5,875 nt of DNA from the NCBI GenBank assembly GCA_023261915.1, contig JALRFT010000036.1, positions 1-5,875 of the forward strand, written 5' to 3'. The translations under genes were made by a program, and so were the position numbers. This document shows, one piece after another, positions 1 through 5,496 of the stretch; the stretch's first letter is position 1; each line of letters opens with the position of its first letter. Source of the DNA: Acidimicrobiales bacterium. Lineage in GTDB: Bacteria > Actinomycetota > Acidimicrobiia > Acidimicrobiales > Acidimicrobilacustridaceae. The notes beneath the pieces were generated by a model, which was given only the letters and a program-made list of their open reading frames with translations, was not told where the DNA came from and did not search any database.

Positions 1-56
1 AGCGCGTCGGTCTGGGGGACCGAAGGTCGTGGGTTCGAATCCCGCCAGCCCGACCA
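1..56 (+). tRNA. tRNA-Pro(GGG), 3' part (5' end outside window)
   Basis: This is the 3' two thirds of a proline tRNA. Bases 2-5 (GCGC) are the 3' side of the D stem. The anticodon arm is a perfect 5-bp stem, 7-11 (TCGGT) with 19-23 (ACCGA), and its 7-nt loop CTGGGGG (12-18) places the anticodon GGG at 14-16 after the invariant T13. The variable loop is 24-28. The T arm is GTGGG (29-33), loop TTCGAAT (34-40) and CCCGC (41-45). The acceptor 3' strand is CAGCCCG (46-52), followed by discriminator A53 and an encoded CCA (54-56). The 5' acceptor strand and most of the D arm lie before the window; they should read CGGGCTG to pair. GGG reads CCC/CCU proline codons. G17, just after the anticodon, fits the usual G37 of tRNA-Pro. 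Confidence 0.95.
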
Positions 57-68
57 TTTCTTCCACGG

Positions 69-95
69 CGACCCTGGGCGGCCCCCACCGGGTCG
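69..95 (+). terminator. GC-rich hairpin after tRNA-Pro, possible terminator
   Basis: CGACCC (69-74) pairs with GGGTCG (90-95), and TGGG (75-78) pairs with CCCA (84-87). This gives a 10-bp stem interrupted only by a two-base bulge (88-89), with a 5-nt loop (79-83). It lies 12 nt after the tRNA CCA end and 1 nt before the putative -10 of the next gene. It is not followed by a T tract, so it would be a non-canonical terminator. It could equally be a tRNA 3'-processing or read-through structure. The pairing is seen directly; the role is inferred. Confidence 0.4.
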
Positions 96-96
96 G

Positions 97-102
97 TAGG
101 GT
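97..102 (+). promoter_or_regulatory. Putative -10 element (TAGGGT) of the SRAP gene
   Basis: TAGGGT fits the TANNNT form of actinobacterial -10 hexamers and ends 7 nt before the ATG at 110. Transcription would therefore begin at or within a base or two of the start codon, giving a leaderless mRNA. No recognisable -35 is present at the usual distance. The alternative is that AGGG (98-101) acts as a weak ribosome binding site 8 nt from the ATG, on a transcript starting further upstream. Confidence 0.45.
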
Positions 103-109
103 GCCATCC

Positions 110-826
110 ATGTGTGGCCGTTTCGTGTCCACCACCTCCGCCGAGGACCTTGCTCGTCACTTCGAGGCACGGTTCGACGGTCCCGCCCTTGGCGCCCGGT
201 TCAATGTCTCGCCGGGATCCCTCGTCTGGACGGTAGTGGCCGAGGGGCAACACCAACCAGAGCGCCTCTTGGGCACTAAACGCTGGGGCCTCGTTCCCTC
301 GTGGGCCAAGGAGGCCTCCGTCGGCAACCGGATGATCAATGCCCGCCTCGAGACGGTCGGGGAGCGGCCCGCCTATCGACGGGCCTTCCATAGCCGGAGG
401 TGCCTGGTCCCCGCCGACGGGTTCTTCGAATGGGAGGCGACGGCGGGTGGCCCCAAACAGCCTTGGTTTTTCTCCGCCACCGACGGCCATCCTCTGGCGT
501 TCGCTGGTCTGCACGAGCGCTGGGTTGCGCCGGCCGATCCGCAGATGACACCCCTTGAGACCGTGACCATCATCACGACCGATGCCACCGAACCAGTCCG
601 AACCGTGCACGACCGTATGCCTCTCGCACTCTCAGCTGAGACTTGGGACCGCTGGCTTGACCCCGAGCTTGCCGGTAACGAGATCCTGCGGGCCGTGCTG
701 GACGCCAACCGCGTTCCTCAACTGGAGGCATGGCCGGTGGATCGGGCTGTGGGTAATCCGCGCAATGAGGGAGCAGAACTCATCACCCCTGTGAAACCGC
801 CCGAGACGGGGGCCACCCTCTTGTAG
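110..826 (+). CDS. SRAP-domain abasic-site DNA-protein crosslinking protein (YedK/HMCES family)
   Basis: The 238-residue product belongs to the SOS-response-associated peptidase (SRAP) family. Characterised members (E. coli YedK, human HMCES) shield abasic sites in single-stranded DNA by forming a thiazolidine crosslink through Cys2. The family signatures are present: N-terminal MCGRF with Cys2 exposed once Met1 is removed, RFNVSP at 30-35, WGLVPSWA at 59-66, INARLE at 76-81 (Asn77 and Arg79 in the DNA/active-site position), GFFEW at 104-108 (Glu107) and HDRMP at 167-171 (His167). Length is typical of bacterial members. The reading frame is open back to position 29 inside the tRNA, but the ATG at 110 is the true start because chemistry requires Cys at position 2. 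The gene is monocistronic, lies between tRNA-Pro and a convergent HIT gene, and is probably leaderless. No LexA-type box was recognised, so SOS control is not supported here. Confidence 0.93.
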   Translation: MCGRFVSTTSAEDLARHFEARFDGPALGARFNVSPGSLVWTVVAEGQHQPERLLGTKRWGLVPSWAKEASVGNRMINARLETVGERPAYRRAFHSRRCLVPADGFFEWEATAGGPKQPWFFSATDGHPLAFAGLHERWVAPADPQMTPLETVTIITTDATEPVRTVHDRMPLALSAETWDRWLDPELAGNEILRAVLDANRVPQLEAWPVDRAVGNPRNEGAELITPVKPPETGATLL

Positions 827-830
827 CTGT

Positions 831-1238
831 TCAGTTCGCCTCGGTGCCAAGGGCACGACGCAGCGCTTGGGCTGCGTCGTCCAGCGCCAGCGGGTCAGGG
901 TCGGTGGCGGCGTTGGCGAAACTGAGGTCGCCGAGATCGTTCACCGGCAGGACGTGGACGTGCACGTGGGGCACCTCGAAGCCAGCGATCATCAGACCCA
1001 CCCGCTCGGGCGCAAACACTGACTGTTGGGCACGGCCAATCTCCTGCGCCACTGCCATGAGGTGGGCATTGAGGCCCGGGTCCAGGTCGAGCCAGTGATC
1101 GATTTCCTCAATGGGAACGACGAGCGTGTGCCCGGTGGTGATGGGATTAATGGAGAGGAACGCCACGCACCGTTCATCCCGGTGGACGAAATGGGCTGGC
1201 AGATCGCCATTGATAATCATTGAGAACACTGTGCTCAC
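831..1238 (-). CDS. HIT-family (histidine triad) nucleotide hydrolase/transferase
   Basis: The 135-residue product is a small cytosolic HIT protein. This superfamily hydrolyses or transfers nucleotidyl groups from substrates such as AMP-amidates or dinucleoside polyphosphates. The triad PHVHVHVLP is at residues 90-98, with His93 the expected nucleophile. Upstream family features are IINGDLPA at 8-15, the NP...GHTLVVP block at 31-42 and Gly86 before the triad. It lacks the CxxC zinc ligands seen in some HIT proteins. From memory the sequence resembles M. tuberculosis Rv0759c along its length. The start is a GTG at 1238-1236, chosen because STVFSMIING matches the usual HIT N-terminus and a strong AGGAG lies 5 nt upstream; the next Met (residue 7) would remove conserved sequence. 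The gene converges on the SRAP gene and diverges from the pgsA-like gene. The natural substrate cannot be told from sequence. Confidence 0.92.
   Translation of the reverse strand: MSTVFSMIINGDLPAHFVHRDERCVAFLSINPITTGHTLVVPIEEIDHWLDLDPGLNAHLMAVAQEIGRAQQSVFAPERVGLMIAGFEVPHVHVHVLPVNDLGDLSFANAATDPDPLALDDAAQALRRALGTEAN
844..880. terminator. Two adjacent inverted repeats inside the HIT 3' end, possible SRAP terminator
   Basis: ACGACGCAGC (855-864) and GCTGCGTCGT (871-880) form a perfect 10-bp stem with a 6-nt loop (865-870). A smaller hairpin, GTGCC (844-848) with GGCAC (852-856) around a 3-nt loop, abuts it and shares two bases. The pair begins 18 nt past the SRAP stop and lies inside HIT codons 120-128 (DDAAQALRR) and beyond. 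No T tract follows on either strand. The placement suits ending the convergent SRAP transcript, which otherwise has only a 4-nt gap before the HIT gene. Pairing is seen directly; terminator function is inferred. Confidence 0.4.
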
Positions 1239-1243
1239 GAGTA

Positions 1244-1248
1244 CTCCT
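1244..1248 (-). promoter_or_regulatory. Ribosome binding site (AGGAG) deciding the HIT GTG start
   Basis: Read on the minus strand, AGGAG lies 5 nt before the GTG at 1238-1236. It supports that non-ATG start over the ATG six codons downstream. It is one of only two clear Shine-Dalgarno sites in the window, the other preceding the MerR gene. Confidence 0.75.
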
Positions 1249-1288
1249 GCCCCCTTGTTCTGACGTTCCGTCTCAGTCGGCCAACCTG

Positions 1289-1294
1289 ATCGTA
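1289..1294 (-). promoter_or_regulatory. Putative -10 element (TACGAT) for the HIT gene
   Basis: On the minus strand this hexamer reads TACGAT, a good TANNNT match. It would give a start near 1282 and a leader of about 44 nt carrying the AGGAG site. It shares its TA step (1293-1294) with the opposite-strand TAGGCT element. No convincing -35 is visible; the expected position would fall inside the divergent coding region. Confidence 0.35.
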
Positions 1295-1298
1295 GGCT
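1293..1298 (+). promoter_or_regulatory. Putative -10 element (TAGGCT) of the pgsA-like gene
   Basis: TAGGCT ends 8 nt before the ATG at 1307, the spacing expected for a leaderless transcript. The purine run GAAGGA (1299-1304) is the only Shine-Dalgarno-like sequence, but at 2 nt from the ATG it is too close to be a normal ribosome binding site. The rest of the 68-bp divergent region (1239-1306) shows no obvious operator or -35. Confidence 0.45.
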
Positions 1299-1306
1299 GA
1301 AGGATC

Positions 1307-2002
1307 ATGGATTCGTCTCCCACCTCGCGTGTCCGTGCCGCTGGACCTGGCCCCGCCGTGGAGGCCGGGCCGGCGCCACTCGGTCCACCAGCTCCTGGCG
1401 AAGACCGCATCGCCACCGTCCCGAACCTCATCACTCTGGTCCGACTGCTGGTTCTGCCAGTGTTCGTATGGCTACTGCTGAGTGAGCAGAACCGGCCGGC
1501 TGCGGCTGGCCTGCTCGCCGTCCTTGGTGCCACCGACTGGGTGGATGGCTGGGTGGCTCGCCGGTTCCATCAGACGAGCCGGTTCGGCCGGCTGTTCGAT
1601 CCGACTGCCGATCGCATTCTCTTTTTCGTCACCCTCACCGCCATGGCTATTGACACTTCCAGTAACGGTGACGGAGTGCCGGTCTGGCTCATCATCGTGG
1701 TTCTCGCGCGCGAGGCCATCGTTGCCCTGATCACAGTGACTCTGTTGGCGCTCGGGGCGCCCCCCGTCGACGTCACCTGGTGGGGCAAGGCGGGCACCTT
1801 CGGACTCATGTTCGCCTTCCCCCTGCTGCTGGCAGGGTCGGCGCCGGACTTCGCTCCGGCCGCCGTCTTTGAGATCCTCGGCTGGGTTGCCGCCATCCCG
1901 GGCTTGGTCCTGTCATTCGTAGCGTGGGCTCGATACCTGCCCCTGTGGCGAGAGTCCTTGCGTGAGGGTCGGGTACTGAAAGCTGCCAAGGTCGGTCCCT
2001 GA
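1307..2002 (+). CDS. pgsA: CDP-alcohol phosphatidyltransferase, PgsA-like
   Basis: This 231-residue membrane protein transfers a phosphatidyl group from CDP-diacylglycerol to an alcohol acceptor. The complete family signature D-x2-DG-x2-AR-x8-G-x3-D-x3-D spans 77-102 (Asp77, Asp80, Gly81, Ala84-Arg85, Gly94, Asp98, Asp102). These aspartates bind the metal and drive catalysis. PgsA-type features include NLITLVRLLVLP (40-51), an Arg-Glu pair (135-136) and GKAGT (160-164). Hydrophobic segments lie near 41-59, 64-76, 103-116, 125-149, 164-177 and 187-207. Residues 1-33 are a Pro/Gly/Ala-rich tail of no recognised function. Phosphatidylglycerophosphate synthase is the best guess because of sequence features and position (pgsA2 lies upstream of gcvH-garA in mycobacteria), but cardiolipin or phosphatidylinositol-phosphate synthase cannot be excluded. 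The next gene starts 1 nt after its stop, so the two are probably translationally coupled. Confidence 0.85.
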   Translation: MDSSPTSRVRAAGPGPAVEAGPAPLGPPAPGEDRIATVPNLITLVRLLVLPVFVWLLLSEQNRPAAAGLLAVLGATDWVDGWVARRFHQTSRFGRLFDPTADRILFFVTLTAMAIDTSSNGDGVPVWLIIVVLAREAIVALITVTLLALGAPPVDVTWWGKAGTFGLMFAFPLLLAGSAPDFAPAAVFEILGWVAAIPGLVLSFVAWARYLPLWRESLREGRVLKAAKVGP

Positions 2003-2003
2003 A

Positions 2004-4499
2004 ATGAAGGCCGTGATCATGGCGGGCGGAGAGGGCAGCCGACTCCGCCCACTCACCAGCAGTCTCCCTAAGCCCATGGCACCGCTCGCCAACCGGCCCA
2101 TGATGGAGTACGTCGTCGACCTGCTGCGCACCCACGGCATCGACGACATTATCGTCACCGTCGCTTACATGGCCGACACCATCCGGCGTCACTTCGGCGA
2201 TGGATCGGAGTTCGGCGTCAGGATGACCTACGTCTCCGAGGAGGTCCCACTAGGGACCGCAGGGTCAGTTCGCAACGCCGCCCATCTCCTGAGCGACCGA
2301 TTCCTCGTCATCTCCGGCGATGTTCTCACCGATATCGATATTGGGTCAGTCATTGCTGCCCACGAGCGGCTGGGAGCGGTCGGCACCATTGGACTTGTCC
2401 GAGTGCCCGATCCCGTCGAGTTCGGTGTCGTCATCACTCGTGAAGACGGCAGCATCGAGCGGTTCCTCGAGAAGCCGTCGTGGGGTCAGGTGTTCTCCGA
2501 CACCATCAATTCGGGGGTCTTCATTCTCGAGCCCGAGGTCTTTGACTTCATTCCCGCTGATGTGGCCGTTGACTTCTCGGGCGAGGTGTTCCCTGCGATG
2601 CTCGATGCTGGCCTCGGCCTGTTCGGCCACGTCGTTGACGGCTACTGGGAGGACGTTGGCACCCTTGAGGCCTACCTCGCTGCCCAACGTGACCTTCTCG
2701 ACGGCAAGGTGCGCGCCGTCATTCCCGGTTTCGACATTGGAGGGGGCATCAGGCTTGGCGAGAACGCCCTCGTCCACCCTGAAGCCACGATGGTCGGGCC
2801 GGCCCTCGTCGGCGACAACTGTCGTGTGGAAGCGGGGGCAATTCTCGGTCCTCACACGGTGCTGGGAGCCAATGCCCGAGTCCGCAGCAACGCCGAGGTC
2901 GTGCGCAGTGTGGTCGGGGAGAACTCCTACCTCGGGGAGGGTGTCCGCGTCGGGGGAGCACTCATCGGGCGGTCGTGTGACCTGCGAAAAGGCGCCCGAG
3001 CCGACGAGGGTGTTGTGGTCGGTGACGAATGCTTCGTGGGCGAAGAGGCCCATCTGACCGACGGTGTCAAGGTCTACCCCTTCAAGACCATTGAGGCCCG
3101 GGCGGTCGTCAACACCTCGATCATCTGGGAGTCGCGGGGGGCCCGGTCCCTGTTCACCGGGGATGCCATCAGCGGCCTCGCCAATGTCGACGTCACCCCC
3201 GAGTTCGCCACCCGTGTCGCCATGGCCTACGCCACGATGCTCCAGCCAGGGGTCACCGTGGTCAGCTCCCGGGACTCGAGCCGGACAGGCCGGATGTTGA
3301 AGCGTTCCATGATGGCGGCACTCAACGCCGCTGGGGTCAACGTCGAGGACCTTGAGGTCGCATCGATTCCGATGACGCGATGGATCGTGCGGCGGCCATC
3401 GAACTCCGGTGGGTTCACCGTCCGGCTCGACCCCCACGATCCGCAGTCCGCCATCATCCGGTTCTTCGACGCCGACGGCCTTGACGTCAGCGATGATGCC
3501 CGGCGCAAGATTGAGCGACTCTTCACCCGGAGTGATTTCCGTCGGGTCTTTCCCGGGGAGATCGGAGAGATCGGGTTCGCCCCTCGTGCGCTCGAGCATT
3601 ACGCCACCACCGTGGCTGGCTCGGTTGATACCTCCCGCATAGCTGCAGCAGGTCTCAAGGTGGTCGTCGACTACGCCTACGGTTCAACATCCTTCGCTAT
3701 GCCCAACGTCCTGTCTTCACTCGGCCTTGAGGCTCTTGCGGTCAATCCATTCCTTTCGACTGCGGGGGTCATGACCGTGGACCTCGAGGGGCATTGTGAG
3801 AGGGTCGCCGATCTGGTGCGAGCGTCGGGCTCCCACTTCGGAGCTGTATTTGAGCCCGGTGGGGAACGCATCAGGTTCATTGATAACGCCGGCCGAATTC
3901 TCACCGATACGCAGGCTCTCGCTGCCGTCGTGACGCTCCTGGGAGACCGCCTCGATGGTGCCACGGTGGCCCTCCCGGTCACCGCCAGCTCCCTTGTCGC
4001 CGATCAGATCGAGGCCGCCGGTGGGGCGGTTCTGTGGGCGCCCGTCGGCACCAACGCCCTCATGGCCGCCTCTCAGCATCCCGATGTCGTACTCGCAGGC
4101 GATGGGAACGGTGGCTTTATTCTCCCGAAGTTCTTACCGTCGTTCGATGCCACAGTGGCCTTTGCCACCCTTGCCGACCTCCTCGTCGCCAGGGAGCGCT
4201 CACTGGGCGAGGTCGTCGAGGCCCTACCCGAGGTCCATCTGGCGGAGAGCGATGTCGTGACGCCCTGGGAGCTCAAGGGGGGCGTCATGCGGGCCCTCGT
4301 CGAGCACACCAAGGATCGGCAGGTGGAGCTGGTCGATGGAGTCAAGATTCACCATGACGGTGGCTGGGTACTCGTGCTGCCCGATCCGGAGGCGCCGATT
4401 ACGCGCATCTGGGCCGAAGGGCGGACCCCCGAGGCGGCCACTGCCCTCGGGGCGGAATACGCCAGACGTATCGAGGAACTGGTACGCCAACGGGACTAG
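2004..4499 (+). CDS. Sugar-1-phosphate nucleotidyltransferase / beta-helix / degenerate phosphomannomutase-like fusion
   Basis: This 831-residue protein has three parts. Residues 1-235 are a nucleotidyltransferase: MAGGEGSRLRPLT (6-18) with KP (23-24), GD (105-106) in the metal site, EKP (156-158), NSGVF (169-173) and WEDVGT (215-220). The part resembles GDP-mannose pyrophosphorylase, but UDP- or dTDP-sugar synthesis is possible. Residues about 238-375 are hexapeptide repeats of a left-handed beta-helix. Residues about 385-831 align in order with the four phosphomannomutase/phosphoglucomutase domains, but every active-site loop is altered. The TASHNP serine loop is VRLDPHDP (473-480), metal loop DGDADR is EPGGER (617-622), sugar loop GExSGH is GDGNGGF (699-705), and the RxSGTEP phosphate loop is LPDPEAP (792-798). 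The mutase part is thus probably non-catalytic. The frame is intact with no frameshift. One in-frame TTA codon (4134-4136) is the only one I noticed among the plus-strand genes. The gene is coupled to the upstream phosphatidyltransferase; no strong ribosome binding site precedes it. Confidence 0.88.
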   Translation: MKAVIMAGGEGSRLRPLTSSLPKPMAPLANRPMMEYVVDLLRTHGIDDIIVTVAYMADTIRRHFGDGSEFGVRMTYVSEEVPLGTAGSVRNAAHLLSDRFLVISGDVLTDIDIGSVIAAHERLGAVGTIGLVRVPDPVEFGVVITREDGSIERFLEKPSWGQVFSDTINSGVFILEPEVFDFIPADVAVDFSGEVFPAMLDAGLGLFGHVVDGYWEDVGTLEAYLAAQRDLLDGKVRAVIPGFDIGGGIRLGENALVHPEATMVGPALVGDNCRVEAGAILGPHTVLGANARVRSNAEVVRSVVGENSYLGEGVRVGGALIGRSCDLRKGARADEGVVVGDECFVGEEAHLTDGVKVYPFKTIEARAVVNTSIIWESRGARSLFTGDAISGLANVDVTPEFATRVAMAYATMLQPGVTVVSSRDSSRTGRMLKRSMMAALNAAGVNVEDLEVASIPMTRWIVRRPSNSGGFTVRLDPHDPQSAIIRFFDADGLDVSDDARRKIERLFTRSDFRRVFPGEIGEIGFAPRALEHYATTVAGSVDTSRIAAAGLKVVVDYAYGSTSFAMPNVLSSLGLEALAVNPFLSTAGVMTVDLEGHCERVADLVRASGSHFGAVFEPGGERIRFIDNAGRILTDTQALAAVVTLLGDRLDGATVALPVTASSLVADQIEAAGGAVLWAPVGTNALMAASQHPDVVLAGDGNGGFILPKFLPSFDATVAFATLADLLVARERSLGEVVEALPEVHLAESDVVTPWELKGGVMRALVEHTKDRQVELVDGVKIHHDGGWVLVLPDPEAPITRIWAEGRTPEAATALGAEYARRIEELVRQRD

Positions 4500-4543
4500 C
4501 CGACGGCTCCCGATGCGGGTGGGAACGTCCGGGATGGTCGCGC

Positions 4544-4549
4544 TAGCGT
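4544..4549 (+). promoter_or_regulatory. Putative -10 element (TAGCGT) of gcvH
   Basis: TAGCGT ends 7 nt before the gcvH ATG at 4557, and no Shine-Dalgarno sequence lies between (GCCCCTC), so a leaderless transcript is the simplest reading. The element overlaps the 8-bp palindrome CGCTAGCG (4541-4548). It suggests gcvH and its followers can be transcribed independently of the pgsA-like operon. The preceding gap (4500-4543) holds two tiny hairpins, 4498-4508 and 4509-4519, each a 4-bp stem with a 3-nt loop and no T tract. Confidence 0.5.
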
Positions 4550-4556
4550 GCCCCTC

Positions 4557-4940
4557 ATGAACATCCCTGAGGACCTTCGATACTCGTCGGACCACGAGTG
4601 GGTCAGGCGTTCTGGGTCACGACTCACGATTGGGATCACCGACTACGCCCAAGATGCGCTCGGTGATGTCGTCTACCTCGAGGTGCCATCGAGCGGTGCG
4701 GCGGTCAGTGCTGGGGAGCGAATCAGCGAGGTCGAGTCGACCAAGTCGGTATCGGACATCTTCGCTCCTGTTGATGGGTCCGTCGTCGAGGTCAATGAAA
4801 ACCTCGGGTCCAATCCCGAACTTGTGAATCAGGACCCCTACGGCGCCGGGTGGATCTGTGTCATCGACATCGGCTCCGACGAATCAGGCTGGGACGCACT
4901 GCTCGACGCCGATGCCTACCGGGCCCTGATCGTTGAGTAG
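4557..4940 (+). CDS. gcvH: Glycine cleavage system H protein
   Basis: The 127-residue product is the lipoyl carrier of the glycine cleavage complex. It shuttles the aminomethyl group from the P protein to the T protein and returns to the L protein for reoxidation. The N-terminus NIPEDLRYSSDHEWVR (2-17), the block GITDYAQDALGDVVYLEVP (26-44) and the lipoylation site ESTKSVSD (60-67) with Lys63 are all canonical, and the length matches the family. The ATG at 4557 is preferred over an in-frame GTG at 4548, because H proteins begin M-NIPEDL and the GTG overlaps the likely -10. No other glycine-cleavage genes are present, as in mycobacteria where gcvH sits apart from gcvP and gcvT beside garA. The link with the downstream FHA gene (46-nt gap) points to a shared transcript. 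Confidence 0.96.
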   Translation: MNIPEDLRYSSDHEWVRRSGSRLTIGITDYAQDALGDVVYLEVPSSGAAVSAGERISEVESTKSVSDIFAPVDGSVVEVNENLGSNPELVNQDPYGAGWICVIDIGSDESGWDALLDADAYRALIVE

Positions 4941-4986
4941 GGGACCGGACTGATCCGACGTGGCATGAGACGAACGAACACCGATC

Positions 4987-5496
4987 ATGAGTGACACCTA
5001 CTGCAACAACTGCGGGCATCGAAACCCGGTGGGCGCCAATTTCTGCTCTTCATGTGGCGCCGTGCTTGAGTCATCCGACGATCCGACCACGATCACTTTC
5101 TTTCCCACCGAGCCAGGGGATCCGGCTGCAGGTCCGCAGGGGGAGATGATCGAGCCCGTCGTTCTCGGCACCGGGACCGGTGCCCTCGTCGTCCGGCGCG
5201 GACCGAACGCCGGGTCGCGCTTCGTCCTCGACGCGGACGTCACCACCATCGGACGACATCCGGACAGTTCCATCTTCCTCGACGACGTCACGGTGTCCCG
5301 TCGGCATGCCGAGGTCCGTCATCAGGATCATCGACATGTTCTCCGGGACGCGGGCTCACTCAATGGGACGTACGTGAATCGCACCCGAGTCGATGAGGTG
5401 ACTCTCGACAGTGGTGACGAAGTCCAGATTGGAACGTTCAAACTCGTCTACCTCTCCGCTGATGCTGAGGCCAGAGCCGAGGGGAGCGGAGCATGA
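4987..5496 (+). CDS. garA: GarA/OdhI-like FHA-domain regulator with N-terminal zinc ribbon
   Basis: The 169-residue protein combines a four-cysteine zinc ribbon, a linker with a Thr-Thr motif and a C-terminal FHA domain. The ribbon has Cys6, Cys9, Cys20 and Cys23 (CxxC-x10-CxxC). The FHA domain (about 66-157) keeps its phosphothreonine-binding residues: GRHPDS (89-94), SRRHAE (104-109) and GSLNGTYVN (123-131). The stretches RRGPNAGSRF and FLDDVTVSRRHAE closely match M. tuberculosis GarA and C. glutamicum OdhI. Those proteins inhibit the 2-oxoglutarate dehydrogenase complex and affect glutamate enzymes until Ser/Thr kinases phosphorylate the ETTSVF motif. Here DDPTTITFF (31-39) sits at a comparable distance from the FHA domain, making Thr34/Thr35 candidate acceptors. 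The start has no evident Shine-Dalgarno site. The stop overlaps the MerR gene start (ATGA). Orthology is well supported by synteny; whether it controls the same enzymes is inferred. Confidence 0.88.
   Translation: MSDTYCNNCGHRNPVGANFCSSCGAVLESSDDPTTITFFPTEPGDPAAGPQGEMIEPVVLGTGTGALVVRRGPNAGSRFVLDADVTTIGRHPDSSIFLDDVTVSRRHAEVRHQDHRHVLRDAGSLNGTYVNRTRVDEVTLDSGDEVQIGTFKLVYLSADAEARAEGSGA
5481..5486 (+). promoter_or_regulatory. Ribosome binding site of the MerR gene
   Basis: GGGGAG lies 6 nt before the ATG at 5493, inside the last codons of the FHA gene. It supports this start and independent ribosome loading in addition to coupling through the ATGA overlap. Confidence 0.6.

Noticed and set aside
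1..56. tRNA 3' end as an integration (att) site
   Set aside because: No integrase, direct repeat of the tRNA 3' end or phage/island gene is visible in the window; flanking genes look like ordinary chromosomal genes.
29..109. N-terminal extension of the SRAP gene starting inside the tRNA
   Set aside because: It would overlap the tRNA 3' end and bury the catalytic Cys2 behind 27 extra residues; the ATG at 110 restores the family's N-terminus.
373..708. Minus-strand open frame (111 codons) inside the SRAP gene
   Set aside because: Shadow frame with no family features and no ribosome binding site, opposite a well-conserved gene.
2346..3599. Long minus-strand open frame (417 codons) opposite the nucleotidyltransferase fusion
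   Set aside because: The translation matches no family I recognise, is rich in Asp/Gly/Pro as expected from the complement of GC-biased codons, and lies wholly inside a gene with clear conserved motifs.
3677..4079. Minus-strand open frames opposite the phosphomutase-like domain
   Set aside because: Overlapping frames of low-complexity composition; explained by GC-rich codon bias on the coding strand.
4498..4519. Intrinsic terminator between the fusion gene and gcvH
   Set aside because: Only two 4-bp stems with 3-nt loops and no T tract; too weak to call.
4548..4556. Upstream GTG start for gcvH adding three residues
   Set aside because: It overlaps the putative -10, has no ribosome binding site, and H proteins normally begin at the M-NIPEDL position.
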